NCBI GenBank assembly: GCA_033961575.1
Contig: CM066728.1
Location: 31,186,352-31,250,351, forward strand
Origin: Aselliscus stoliczkanus
Lineage: Eukaryota; Chordata; Mammalia; Chiroptera; Hipposideridae
Length of the DNA: 64,000 nucleotides
Direction: 5' to 3'
Part shown: piece after piece, positions 1 through 10,770 of the stretch
Numbering within the stretch: the stretch's first letter is position 1
How the letters are laid out: each line of letters opens with the position of its first letter
Position numbers and translations under genes: made by a program
The notes under the pieces: model-generated
What the model was told of the DNA's origin: nothing
What the model saw: only the letters and a program-made list of their open reading frames with translations
Database searches by the model: none

Positions 1-901
1 TCGTCCAAAGAACCATTCCTTAGGTTCATTTCCATTATGAAAGAAAAAATTGCTATATTTTCTTCCCTCATAGCTGTCATTTAGGGGGAAAAAAGCATTC
101 TTTGGAGAAAAATTCTGGTACTGCTCCATTTTCATTCTATTCTACCCAGGCACCAAGAGGTCACTCAATAAAACTAATAACCAGAGTGCAGAGCAAATAA
201 GAGTTAACTCACACAGCTTTTCAGTCACCTACATAGCTGGCTTCAGCAGGGCAGGGATTCAAGGACCAGATTTTATCAAGCTGACTACATCAATATTAAC
301 TACCACTATATAATGCAAAAGTGAAGGGCGTTATCTACTGTTTAGGTGTTCACACACTGATGAAGTCAGAAGTTGGACAACTGTTCATGTTTTAAGCAAG
401 ATCTATGGGGTAAGCACTTTTGAAAAGCAAGTTCTCATGAGAGGAAGACAGGACATTTGACAATTGCTGAAACCTAGTATGTGGTGGTGGGAGCTTGTGG
501 TTCTAAAGAAAAAAAAATATATATATATATGTATGTATATATATATACATACATATATATGTATATATCTCACCTACAAAGGAATTATTTATAATGATTG
601 ATTTTTTTACTTGAAAAATACAGTCATCTGCTGTGATTTGGAATTTTAAACAATGTTTTTGTTGTTAAGTCAGAGAAGGAGAAAAAAGAAGCATTAATCT
701 GAACACTAATAAATGACATACCACAACCTTACCTGTCACTATTGGATAGTTGAGATCTTATCAGCCTATTCTTGGGGCCAGACATAGTAAAGCCCTCATT
801 CATTGCTCTAAAGGAAGAAAATAGCAAACAATCACTTAGACCTTTATTTAGCATCTGAATGCTGACAACATGGGCAATGGTGGAAAACGGCACTCACATT
901 T
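1..901. other. Unrecognised AT-rich sequence
   Basis: No gene, exon or repeat family is recognised here, apart from the AT-rich palindromic microsatellite near 511-568, which is listed separately. Open frames are very short. Confidence 0.5.
511..568. repeat. (TA)n/(GTAT)n microsatellite with perfect palindrome
   Basis: An A run leads into alternating TA with interspersed GTATGTAT and ATACATAC blocks. Bases 523-560 form a perfect 38-bp palindrome centred between 541 and 542, so the tract could extrude a cruciform. This is a simple repeat without coding content. Confidence 0.9.
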
Positions 902-1112
902 CTCTATCATGACATTTGTCATATTTTATTATAACTTTATAGTAATTACCTCCTTATCTCATTGTCACTCTATTAGACTAGGAGGTGTTTAAAAATAGAA
1001 ACTGTGCCTTCTAATTTTTTATGTTACTAACACGTCTACTTCAGTGTGTGGCATCAACTAAATTCTTATAAATTTATTTGAATATTTGTTGAAAGAACAA
1101 ATGAATGAATAT
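902..1112 (+). mobile_element. L2 LINE 3' end fragment
   Basis: The order of landmarks matches the 3' end of mammalian L2: an 'atcatgacatttgtcat' block, 'ctattagactaggagg', 'aaactgtgcc', then 'tttgaatatttgttgaaaga' and 'aatgaatgaat'. The copy is highly diverged, as expected for this ancient LINE. The boundaries are approximate. Confidence 0.7.
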
Positions 1113-1144
1113 ATCCATGGCCCTTGTTCTCAAGAAGCTTAAAG

Positions 1145-1308
1145 GGGCTGGCCAAGTGGCTCAGTTGGTTAAGAGCTCGCTCAAGAGTGCGAGCTGAGCT
1201 CTGAGCAACGGCGGTTCGATGCCAGCCAAGCTGAGTTGCCGTTGAGCTGCCAACAGGTGGCAGGATGGCTCAGCTAAAAAAAAAAAAATAATAAAAAGTT
1301 ATTTACCT
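1145..1308 (+). mobile_element. tRNA-derived SINE (type B), first half of a co-mobilised pair
   Basis: The head GGGCTGGCCAAGTGGCTCAG fits a pol III A-box region. It is followed by GCGGTTCGATGCC (B-box), then a body ending GCCAACAGGTGGCAGGATGG and an A-rich tail from about 1276. The same body occurs in the copies at 7109-7267 and 56087-56317. The upstream duplication AAGAAGCTTAAAG (1132-1144) is repeated only after the next SINE (1421-1433), so the two elements share one target-site duplication. Confidence 0.85.
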
Positions 1309-1420
1309 TGGGCCGGCCGAATGGCACGGTCGTTAAGCGCTGGCTTGGGAAGCCAGCAGTCCTGGTTCGGGTCCCACATACGAGGGCCAGTGACACTGCC
1401 CTCAAAAAAAAAAAAAAAAA
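1309..1420 (+). mobile_element. Short tRNA-derived SINE (Rhin-like), second half of the pair
   Basis: It starts GGGCCGGCCGAATGGCACGG, carries the B-box GGTTCGGGTCCC, and ends GGCCAGTGACACTGCCCTC followed by an A tail of about 18 bases. At about 95 bp plus tail it represents the short form. The long composite SINEs in this window use the same head. The 13-bp duplication that follows (1421-1433) matches the one before 1145. Confidence 0.9.
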
Positions 1421-1433
1421 AAGAAGCTTAAAG

Positions 1434-2026
1434 ACAAGCTGGAGACATAATTTTTGTCTACCTCTTTCATTCCCCACTAATCCTAATTCCCTAATTCCAC
1501 CTTCTCGTTTACCATTGATTTCTCTACCCTCTGCCCCAATCCAGCCCCCATATCCCACAGGTTCTATTCCTGAAATAGCATCAACTCTCATTTCTATTCT
1601 CAGTGCCACTAATTCCATACAGGTTTATCCTATCCCACGCAGATTATTTTAAGAATTTCTAATTGCTTTCTTTCACCAAAGTTTCCTCTGTTTTCCAACT
1701 CTACCTCTCAGATTACTGTCTCTAATGGTCACTAATCAAGATAGAGCACACAATGAATTTTAGTGATGAAAATGATAATGAAGCTCATTCCTAGAGCAAA
1801 ATGAGGGTACTTTGCCACCATTTTAACACTCTCAATTGTTTTCGAAATATTAAGTGTAAAAGAAGAGAATGATGGTCAAAATCACTCATTCAGTATGAAA
1901 ATATATTATTATGAGAACATAAGAATTCATTGGAATAATGATTTGATATCATTTCTGAGGTAATGTAAATGTTTTCTACAATCATTTGAAATAGTTGAAT
2001 TTTTGTGACACTAAATTCATTGCACA
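1434..2026. other. Unrecognised sequence
   Basis: No coding region is supported and no repeat family is recognised. The stretch begins with a pyrimidine-rich segment at about 1460-1660. Confidence 0.4.
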
Positions 2027-2105
2027 GTTCTTGAAAGCAGGGATCATATATTGTGCTTGCATGTTTCATTTATTGTGCCTGGGCCATATCAGATGTTCAC
2101 TCTTT
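2027..2105 (+). mobile_element. Probable L2 3' end fragment
   Basis: The pattern 'cttgaaagcagggatcat...attgtgcctgggccatat...gttcactc' follows the terminal part of L2 (gagggcagggac / cctggcacatagtaggcgctcaa) in spacing and order, but the copy is short and degraded. Confidence 0.45.
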
Positions 2106-2827
2106 ATGAGATTTTAAAATTATTTTATAGAAAAAAATAAACAACAATCCAACAGATAAAGATTGCAGATAAATACTTTATGATGGCTACTGTTTGATTT
2201 GAAATACTAGAAGTTTCATAGCCCCGCTATCAATGAAGTCATTCTTCTCCCAAATAAAGTACTATGTACGATATGGAAAAAGCATCTGTTGGTAGTCATA
2301 GAGCTAACTTTGTTTTATGATAGCTACACCTAATCCATTCTGCTTATTGTTAAAATGACTAGAACCATATCAACAATGAATATTTGTCGGAAATGTTGAG
2401 GGAGTCTGCAAAGGTCAGAAGGGAGCTGATTCTTATTTAGTATTTCCTCACAGAGCATAAATAATGCTCATTGACTTGCAAGACCATGAGATTTAACCAA
2501 AAAAAAAAAAAAAAAAAGGAAGAAGCAACACATTTGAGGGGACTGGGGAATGGGGTAATTGCAGAATATTGAGCTGAGTTTCCTGCTTGCTAAATAGCTG
2601 CTAAAATAGATGGTATTTCCAGAGAACTGTAATCATAAATAAATCTGCATATGAACCATCATACAGATCCATCTTTAAAACACTGAGCACCAAATCAAGT
2701 TACAATTTCTATCTGATGAATATGCCTTTGTTAGTATTTTTAAAGCCATTGTTGTTTTTATTATTTTGTTTTTATATTATTCAAATATTAAATTACAAAA
2801 TGGTACACAATAAAAGAGTCTGATTCA
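2106..2827. other. Unrecognised sequence with one poly(A) run
   Basis: I see no gene or named repeat. A run of 18-19 A at about 2499-2517 is not preceded by a SINE or LINE body that I can recognise. Confidence 0.4.
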
Positions 2828-2936
2828 GGCTGGCTGAGTAGCGGTGGTTGGGATCTGGCTTGGGACGCCAGCGGCCCCAGTTCAGATCCCACATGTGAGG
2901 GCCAGTGACACCGCCCTCTAAAAGAAGTAAAATTAG
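2828..2936 (+). mobile_element. Short tRNA-derived SINE (Rhin-like), first of a tandem pair
   Basis: The head is GGCTGGCTGAGTAGC and the B-box region is AGTTCAGATCCCACATGTGA. It ends GGGCCAGTGACACCGCCCTC with a short A-rich tail (AAAAGAAGTAAAATTA) that runs straight into the next SINE. The B-box is mutated relative to the other copies (TTCAGATCC). Confidence 0.85.
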
Positions 2937-3051
2937 GGCCAGCCGAGTGGCAGGTTGTTAAGCACTGGCTTGGGAAGCCAGTGGCCCTGGTTCGGTCCCA
3001 CATATGAGGGCCAGTAACACTGCACTCACAAAAAAAAATTAAATTAAATTT

Positions 3052-3065
<14 letters not shown>
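2937..3065 (+). mobile_element. Short tRNA-derived SINE (Rhin-like), second of the pair
   Basis: It begins GGGCCAGCCGAGTGGCAGG, carries CTGGTTCGGTCCCACATATG (one base shorter than usual in the B-box), and ends GGCCAGTAACACTGCACTC. The tail is A-rich with AAATT repeats and leads into a long (TA)n tract. Confidence 0.88.

Positions 3066-3113
<48 letters not shown>
3066..3113. repeat. (TA)n microsatellite grown from a SINE tail
   Basis: A pure TA run of roughly 24 units directly follows the A-rich tail of the preceding SINE, a common origin of microsatellites in mammals. Confidence 0.95.
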
Positions 3114-3115
<2 letters not shown>

Positions 3116-3177
3116 CTCATCTCTGCAACAATATTTCCACTACCCATTTCCATCACATGTAATCTTTTTCCTTAACT

Positions 3178-3295
3178 TCTTTTCTTTTTTTTTTTTTTTT
3201 GAGGGCAGTGTCACTAGCCCCCACACGTGGGACCCAAACCAGGGCCGCTGGCCTCCCAAGCCAGCGCCCAACCACTGCACCACTAGGCCGGCCCC
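3178..3295 (-). mobile_element. Short tRNA-derived SINE (Rhin-like), antisense
   Basis: Read on the minus strand it starts GGGGGCCGGCCTAGTGGTGC, carries CTGGTTTGGGTCCCACGTGTG and ends in an A tail (T run at 3181-3200). It is flanked by CCTTAACTTCT (3170-3180) and CCTTAACGTCT (3296-3306). A third copy of this duplication lies beyond the adjoining L1 at 3862. Confidence 0.9.
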
Positions 3296-3306
3296 CCTTA
3301 ACGTCT

Positions 3307-3861
3307 TTTTTTTTTTTTTTTGGTTGTATGAGTTTTTATCGGGTATAGACTTTATTTATTTTTTTATTTTTTTTATTTTATTTTAATTAGCTTCAGGTGT
3401 ACAACACAGTGCCATAGTTATACTTTTTACCCCTCAAAGTGACAACCCCCTCCCCGAATTCTCCCCCCCACTACTCCCCCCATATCATACTATCTATTAC
3501 AATTCCTTTGACTCCCTTCCACCGTATAATACACATCCCATGACTATCTATATATTCAATTACAGTTGGTATACAATATTATACAACCTCAGCTTCAGAT
3601 GTACAGTGCAGTTATCAAGCCTCTACTCCGTCCATGAAGTGGTCTCCCTAACAAAACATGTGACCATCTGACACCCCACAAAATTTTTACCACATTATAT
3701 TCCCCAAACAGTCTTTCATATCCCTGTGACAATACTGTAGTTACCTATTTATGCTGTCTAATCCCTTCCGCTTCTCCCTCATCCCCACCCTACTCCCAAC
3801 TAGCAACCCTGTTTTTCCTCTATATCTATGAGACTGTTTCTCTTTCCTTTGCTCTTACGCT
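3307..3861 (-). mobile_element. 5'-truncated L1 3' end, antisense
   Basis: On the plus strand a T run is followed by 'tagcttcaggtgtacaacac', characteristic of the antisense of an L1 3' UTR in this kind of genome, and then by cytosine-rich 3' UTR sequence. It ends at a copy of the target duplication (CCTTAACTTCTT, 3862-3873). The fragment is about 555 bp with no ORF2, the usual 5'-truncated insertion. Confidence 0.75.
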
Positions 3862-3879
3862 CCTTAACTTCTTAATAAT

Positions 3880-4245
3880 TTTTCTCTGGTGTGTATTCAC
3901 ATACATAAAGATACATATTTTTATTTTTTCCCTTTCTTACAAAAAGGAAGCATAGAGCATGCACAATTCTTCCTCTTTTTTTGTATTTATCTTTTTTTTT
4001 TTTTTTTTCGGAAATTTCTTCACATCAATAAACAGCTTCTTCAATCACTTTTGGGGGCACATAGAATTCTATTGCATATGCATGTATATAAATTATTTAA
4101 CCAGCCCTTACCAATAAACATTTGGGAAATTTTCAACATTTTCCTATCACAAACAAGATGATTAATAATCTGGAGTATATCTCATTTTGTACCTATGCAG
4201 GTGTAAATGTGGGTGAAATTTCTAGGCATCTAAATAGGAAACATA
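3880..4245 (-). mobile_element. Old L1M-type LINE fragment, antisense
   Basis: The plus strand resembles the antisense 3' end of old L1 elements: 'attctattgcatatgcatg', 'aattatttaaccagcc', 'aaacatttgggaaattttc', then 'atctcattttgtacc'. A T run at about 3990-4008 interrupts it and may be a later expansion. No ORF2 frame survives. Confidence 0.6.
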
Positions 4246-6879
4246 AAGCATTAAAAAGAAAGGATAAACATTGGGACAGCCTCAAATTTCTACACAGCAA
4301 CCATCACTTGACAGAATACAATGGGATCTGTTTGCCACCCAGGATACTGAAATTCAGCCAACATGTTGTTCAAGCAGGAACAGGTGGAAAACTTCAAATA
4401 TATATAACCTGAATCCTTTCTGGAATGACAATTTGAAAACTAAATCCAATTAATGACTCAGGAAAAAAAATATTCTAAGTTTTAGTAGTGAGAGTTGAAT
4501 TGTTTAAACATGAAAATAATAGAAATACTAAGAATTGTAGGAATTATGGTAAACACAACAAAATATAAATATTATGTAAAAACAGTAAAGAAAAACCTAA
4601 CAAAATCAGAAGATGAGAGGAGGAAATAAGGAGGTGTTTTGGGTTCTATATTTATATCTGCATAGCTAGAAATCAATCAGAATTGCTTAAAGTTGAAACG
4701 TAGAATTGAAAAATGTGACTATTCTAATTTCACTGTTGCTTCCTAGTCTCTTTTATTCAGAATGATCTTAGAAAAGAAAACCTTATGGTAATACTTATTT
4801 GAAGTACGGTAATTCCTTGAGATTCCTTTGTGGTAATTTTTTCTGCATTTAGGAAAATTAAACGTAATTATTTTATTATAAATTAGATGTAATATTAAAT
4901 AATAAGAATGAAATTACAATCCAGTATTACAAATTTTTTTAAAGACCTCTATATCTCTATCTTTGCATTTATATTATGCACATATACAAAAAAAGATGAT
5001 GTCTGGCATTAGTCTCATAATATATATGATTAGCTATAAATGGTGGCATGTGGTTGTTTTATTTTTTATGCTTTGTTGCATATTTATTTTCATTTCTGTA
5101 TACTGTCTGGATTGCTTGAATTCTTTATAAAAGGCAAGTGTTTTATATGTGATTTTTACATAAAATGTGTTAAATGTATATTTTAAATAATATAAGGGGA
5201 ATACATTCACTGTGGTTTTTCAATAGTTACATTAGAAGTGAATGATTGACCTACAGATTAGGAAATTGTTAAGTAAATAAAGCATTATCAAGCAAATTGA
5301 TGGCTATGCAAAACTTACATGGTAATTTTGAAGGTGATGGGCCATCATGGAACAATGTCCATTAGGTGATATTAAATGAAAAACAAGTTAGAAAAAATAT
5401 AGGTGCATTATGAATTCAACTATTTAAAATATATCAATAGATAAATAGATAATACAGAAAAATTTAAAATTGTTTTGAACTAGGGTAGTGGTGATGTGGG
5501 TATTTTCTTTCTAATGTTTTTGCAATTTTGCTAGTAGTTTTTTGTTTGTTTTGTTATTATTTATTTGTTTTTTACATTAGCATGCAAATGTTTGAACTCA
5601 CCCACGATCATGTATGGCTTTCACAGAATTAATAGTATAGATTAATGTAGCTACTTCTAGTAGAATAGTTTTGATATAAAAGAATCCAAAAGCTCCCTAT
5701 GAAATAATTTAGGTCAAGTGTTGATTCAAACAAATCCACTAAGTCAATTCTTGATTTTTTTTTTATTTAACTTATGAACACATCATCCTAGAAAGCAATA
5801 AGGACACATTAAAAATCATTACATATATTTTTTATATATTTCGTTCTAAACTTTAAATAACATGAACAACATTAGGTTTGTAAAAACATATGTTTTTGAT
5901 TTGAAATAGTTTATAATTTTGGACTTTAATTTATAATAACCTGAAATCTGAGCATGTATTTAATTCAAATAGATCCTTCATTGAAGATATTGAAAGAGCT
6001 TAGCTAATTTTAAATGATTTTTTTTTTTGCGGATTATTTTCAGTAGGAAGGAGAGGTAGAAATGTAAGGATTTCTATCACCTGCACAATGCTTATACAAT
6101 GCACAAGCTGCATAGCAGGTCATTATCCACTCAGCTTTGAATCTTGAATTCTGTTTTGTGAAAGTTGAATATAACCTATTATTTCCCATAAAACAGTGAT
6201 GGTATTAGCTACATGCTATACTTTTTTTTTGTTTTGGTTTAATCTCTTGTGTATGGGTTCTTTTTCACAAGCAAAAACAATTCTTCCAATGGTACCATGT
6301 GAACAATGGAAGTTATTGATTTTGTTCTTCCATTGCCAGTTGCTATACAATAAAGGGCTGCTGAGACATTTACTCTGCCCCCTTGGACTTCGCAAGGAAA
6401 TACGTCGATACCTGTCATAGTCTTTCAGACCTCCTGATGAGTAGCTTGATACTCATACAGATTATAATCTTATAACTCAGAAGGTATGAGAATAAAAACG
6501 GGACTGAAAGTGATTGCTATGCACCCGTTGTATTTACCTTTAGAGGGACATGAAGGAGGAAACTGGCTGAAAGTGGCATCAACATGAGCCCCTCCAAGTG
6601 GGTCTCCCTAATGGGTCTAAAACCCTGGCAGGAGTGAGAAATGGAACAGCATCTGGTGTTTTTCTTTCGTGGACTGCCTTCAGGTTATATTTCCAGAGAA
6701 TTTAACAAACCAAAAATAGCATTTTTCAACAATTCCTTGATGGACCAGTCTCCTGCTTTATAAAGATAGCATTAATAAATCACACCAGCACAGCTAAGTT
6801 TGTGCTGCTTTTTTTGTTTGTTAAGCTTTTTACAGAGAACTAGAAATCAAACACACGTGTAAGTGATAACCACATCTCG
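4246..6879. other. Unrecognised AT-rich sequence
   Basis: No coding region, RNA gene or confidently named repeat is seen in this 2.6 kb. A 74-codon frame at 6196-6420 is a chance frame with no recognisable domain or splice context. Confidence 0.45.
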
Positions 6880-6992
6880 GAGCATCTTGAGGGGAGGAAC
6901 TGTTGTATTTATAGCTCTATCTTCAGCACCCACCAAAGCACCTGGGGTACATAATAGATGCTCACTAAAGATGTGCTGAGTATGGATGAGCA
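6880..6992 (+). mobile_element. L2 LINE 3' end fragment
   Basis: The order 'gagcatcttgaggggaggaa', 'tatttatagctctatcttca', 'gcacccaccaaagcacctgg', 'acataatagatgctcac' follows the final ~110 bp of L2, in the sense orientation. Confidence 0.75.
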
Positions 6993-7108
6993 AAGGGGAG
7001 ATGTTCATCAATGCTGCAAAGTAATCCTGTCATTAATTTTGGAAGTAAAAATGAATGCTTACTGAATTGGCCTTAGCCTGGGTGTTCAAACACTCAAGGT
7101 AGATTTTA

Positions 7109-7267
7109 TTTTATTTTTATATATTTATTTTTTAGCTGAGCCATCCTGCCACCTGTTGGCAGCTCAGCGGCAGCTCAGCTTGGGCTGGGCATCGAACATC
7201 TGTTGCTCAGAGCTCAGCTCACACTCTTGAGTGAGCTCTTAACCAACTGAGCCACTGAGCCGGCCCT
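7109..7267 (-). mobile_element. tRNA-derived SINE (type B), antisense, with intact target duplication
   Basis: On the minus strand it reads GGGCCGGCTCAGTGGCTCAG with 'ttggttaagagctcactcaa', a degraded B-box (ATGTTCGATGCC), then CTGCCAACAGGTGGCAGGAT and an A-rich tail. A perfect 15-bp target duplication, TCAAGGTAGATTTTA, flanks it at 7094-7108 and 7268-7282. Confidence 0.93.
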
Positions 7268-7764
7268 TCAAGGTAGATTTTAAAAGACAATTTGGTCTTA
7301 AAACAGAAAGCCCTCTAAGACCAGATCCAAAGTAATAGGAAACCCGATTAAGCAGGATTTCACACACATGCACACCTTGAATTCCCCTTTAAGCAGAAAG
7401 AGAAAGACATAAAGGTATATCTGATTTAAATGATTCAGAGAAGCCAACCGAAAATGCTATCACACCTTCACAAGGAAGACAGGCATTAAAAGGTAGTAGT
7501 TGAAACCATGTGACTCAGAGCTTAGGTATTTGGTTCCTATTCTGTGCTCTACCATTAATGGAGTAGATTTAGGAAATAATTTTAGGACCTCACAATGTTT
7601 ATCTTTAAAAAAATGAAGGAGATAACAAAGACCCCTTGTAACTCTCAGGCTATGTTCCTGTGGTTGAGAGCCTGTTCACCTTTAGTGGGTGACTATCTGA
7701 GCTGTGCAGACCAGCTGACTTGTTCTATTTGGCCAGGGCAAGATGCTGAAAAGTTCTTTGCTTT
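7268..7764. other. Unrecognised sequence
   Basis: No gene or repeat family is recognised. The 73-codon frame at 7595-7816 runs into the DNA transposon that follows and is not convincing as an exon. Confidence 0.4.
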
Positions 7765-7912
7765 CAAACCGTGGTCCTTAGACCACCAGACTAGCTACAC
7801 CTGGGAGCTTGTTTAAAATGCAGAATCCCAGGCCCCATCCCAGTGAATCAGAATTTAAAAATGTGACAATATCCCCAGGTAATTCTGTGCCCATTACAAT
7901 TTGAGAAATAAT
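7765..7912 (+). mobile_element. hAT-Charlie MITE (MER20/MER5-like)
   Basis: 'ccgtggtccttagacc', 'cacctgggagcttgtttaaa', 'atgcagaatcccaggcccca', 'gtgaatcagaattt' and 'ccccaggtaattctg' appear in the order known for small Charlie-type MITEs. The end 'atttgagaaataatgatct' is a decayed terminal repeat. The exact subfamily is not resolved. Confidence 0.75.
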
Positions 7913-7927
7913 GATCTAGTTGGCCAG

Positions 7928-8090
7928 AGGATCTATTACTTTGCATAGCCTCAAAGAGCTTTGTATTCCTACCTAGAAAATGGGGATAATAAAAATCACC
8001 TTGTATGACTAATGTGAGGATTAAACAAAATCATTCTTATAGGGAACTGAACATAGAATGTGGCACATAGAAAGTGCTCAGGAAGTGACA
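7928..8090 (+). mobile_element. MIR SINE, sense
   Basis: 'cctagaaaatggggataata', 'tgtgaggattaaacaaaatc' and 'aatgtggcacatagaaagtg' are the diagnostic core and 3' blocks of MIR in the right order and spacing. Confidence 0.85.
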
Positions 8091-10770
8091 AATCACCATC
8101 ATCACCATCATCATCATGATTGCCGTACAGTGATAGCCAGTCAACATCACGAAACATGTAACAGGTTCCTCATCATGAAATAAATTATGCTCATTATGTT
8201 CATTCAGAATATTCTTGTCACAGTCTAGAGAACCAAGTTGTAATGTCATTTAGATTTGCACTGAGAAATTATTTGACTAATATAAGCCTTCTCTTATCTT
8301 CAGGGACACCACAGAGATTGGTAAGTGAGGTGGATATGTGACAGCATCTTCTAAGAGAACCCAATTGTTGGAGGATATATTTAGGAACTGCACAAATGGC
8401 TCTTTGTCAAGAACAGGGCAGCAAGTTTGGAAAAAGTGACATCTCAAGTAGATTCATATGGAAAATAGCTTTTGGTCATAAAGACAAAATTCCAAATTGA
8501 GAGAAACCCCAGTGAATTAGTCACTAAGGAAAAATTTATCTGTAAGGAATGCTTTCAGCCAGTAAATTCTGGAAAAGAAAATAACAATAAGATTCTTGAT
8601 ATACAATGTGATATCATTAGCTACAGTTAGCTCACATACTGTTGATTACTTCAGTGAAATCACATGCAATAATTTTTCCTCCTAAAGAATATGAATGAAA
8701 AACAGATACACATGTTCAAATAATTGCTTTAACTCGATGTGTACAATAGATGCTGCTTCATAGAAATTAGGTTGCTCATGAAAATTCAAAGGTAAATGAG
8801 CTATATAAAGCAGGTATCCTTGTCTCAGATTTCAGAGCTTGATGGAGATCACAATATTCAGTTACAGACACTAATGTTTGTGAATATCCATATTAATTGA
8901 TGTCATTTTAAAATCAATCATGATCAATGCCCTAACCTATTCTTCTCATGGGACACATCATTGGCTTGTTTAGCAGAAGACCTGTATTACATCTGCTATT
9001 GTCATTTGCAATCCCAATCCAATTGTGAACTAGCTACAAGAAGCTCATAAATATTTCACAATACTGACAAGCACAGGAGTCTCAGGGCTGGGTGGGAGTC
9101 GTCTTGAAGATCAACTAATCAATCATTCGAAGGCTCTGAACTTGAGTAAACCATTTCATCAAGTCTCAGGCATACAGCAAGTCAGGAAGGAAGGCAAACT
9201 AAGGGGAGCAACCCAGAGTGAAAGGTTAGAGCAGCTATGATGCATGCCCCCTGCCAGATACTCCAGGTCTGAAACCCCTAACTAAAGATGGAAACTGAGT
9301 GTTCTATTTGATGTCAGGTGTTTCTACTTCTTACTAGGCTCTGTACCTGCTGAACGCATGCTGTTACAGGCTACAGGAAATTTTCTTTATCAAATCCAAA
9401 ATGTGTAATGGGACAAAATTGACAAGAGTTCTCTTGTCCTTTTTCTCCTTTCTCTTGAGGGCAAACTCCCAGGGTATCCCCCTGCCCAATTCTTCATATT
9501 ATGTTAGAATCCAAGTCCATTCAACATAGAATATTTTTTTCCACATCCATTCAACCATATGAATACTAATTATTAGTGAAGAAGTTATTATGCCAATCCC
9601 TCTTTCTTTAAGTCAGAGCCTCACACACCTGAACAATTATAATGGCCCTTTATTTCTGATGGTGCAGACATCACAGATATAACTCAACAGAAACCATTTC
9701 CATTCAAGGGTACATCGCTGCAGTTACGAAAGGAGACCACCCTTAAAGAGGCTCCTTTTATATTCCAACAGTTTTATTATCAAAATTATATAATAGAATA
9801 AAAGTTTGACTGAAAGGAAAATTTAGTAGTGAGAAGTGAGCGGGAATAAGGCGAGTGGCTATACCCAGGACTTGTCTGCTCATGACAATCAAAATACTAC
9901 CCAACACAAAATTTTCTTAGTTTCCTCCATATTCTATAATTAGCTTTTCTAAAGAACACTTGCAACGGTCTACAGATTCTAACCCAGTGTAGGTGGTGAG
10001 GTTTAAAAAAAATGGGATTTGCATGCTAAGATGTTGTCATAGCAGTTTCCCACACAGCTCACTCCCTTATTCTCGCCCATGTGCCTTCTCAGTCCCTGCT
10101 GGTGGTGCTTTGCTTCTCTCCCTACAAAGTGTAGGCAACACAGCAACCTGTGCATCTGCCCCTGTAGAAGCTCATCAAGCCCCTTTCCTTCTGCCTCTAG
10201 TTTCCATTTCTCAAATTGCTAGGAGGGTCAGCATGGGTCAGAGACCAAAACAGAAAGTTGGATCGGTAACTTGAAAAAGATTTCTTAAGCCAGTTTCCTG
10301 TCCCAAAATGCAATTATGGTAATTATATACTGTTTTCCCTACCTTTCATTGCTCTAAAAGCAAATGGAACACAAGCTTTCCACAGCACAGTCAGTACAAG
10401 CCCCTTTGCCAGTTGAACTACAGTTTTCATTTTCATCAGCCTAACAATCTTTAGATTTTCCCATTGATTTACTGGACTCACCATTTTCTTAACGTTATTT
10501 TCCTCCCTCCTCCACCTCCTTCTTCTCCTACTTCTTCTTTTTGCTAATTTCAATATAGGTTTTTCATCTTTGGCAGGTTGCACATAGCTTGGTGTACCAC
10601 TTGTTTTTTGGAATTACGTCTTGATTTTATATTTGGCTGGCAAAAAAAGGCGTGTCTACGTTCTACTTCCTTTCTCCAAATGACATTTTTTATTAACTTA
10701 AGGAGTAGAGAATGCTAATTACGTCTTTCCATATTTATGATGTATTTTTTACACATGCACTAGTTAGGAA
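8091..10770. other. Unrecognised sequence
   Basis: A short (CAT)n patch lies at about 8093-8118, and a pyrimidine-rich stretch with CTT/CTCC repeats lies at about 10500-10545. The latter explains the arginine-rich antisense frame at 10323-10583. No gene or named repeat is supported elsewhere. Confidence 0.45.

Noticed and set aside
1309..1380. tRNA-like sequence with A- and B-box motifs, and similar sites in all SINEs
   Set aside because: They continue into SINE bodies with A tails and target duplications, and do not fold as complete tRNAs with an anticodon arm that I can pair. They are SINE heads, not tRNA genes.
2499..2517. Poly(A) run as a possible retrotransposon tail
   Set aside because: No SINE, LINE or processed-gene body could be recognised upstream.
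2788..3156. Antisense 122-codon frame with a long isoleucine/tyrosine run
   Set aside because: It translates a (TA)n microsatellite and two SINEs.
9993..10274. 93-codon frame with alanine/serine-rich sequence
   Set aside because: No recognisable family or splice sites. It is of a length expected by chance in a 64-kb window.
10323..10583. Antisense frame encoding an arginine/lysine-rich protein
   Set aside because: The basic run comes from a CTT/CTCC-rich simple sequence. There is no domain, splice context or start context.
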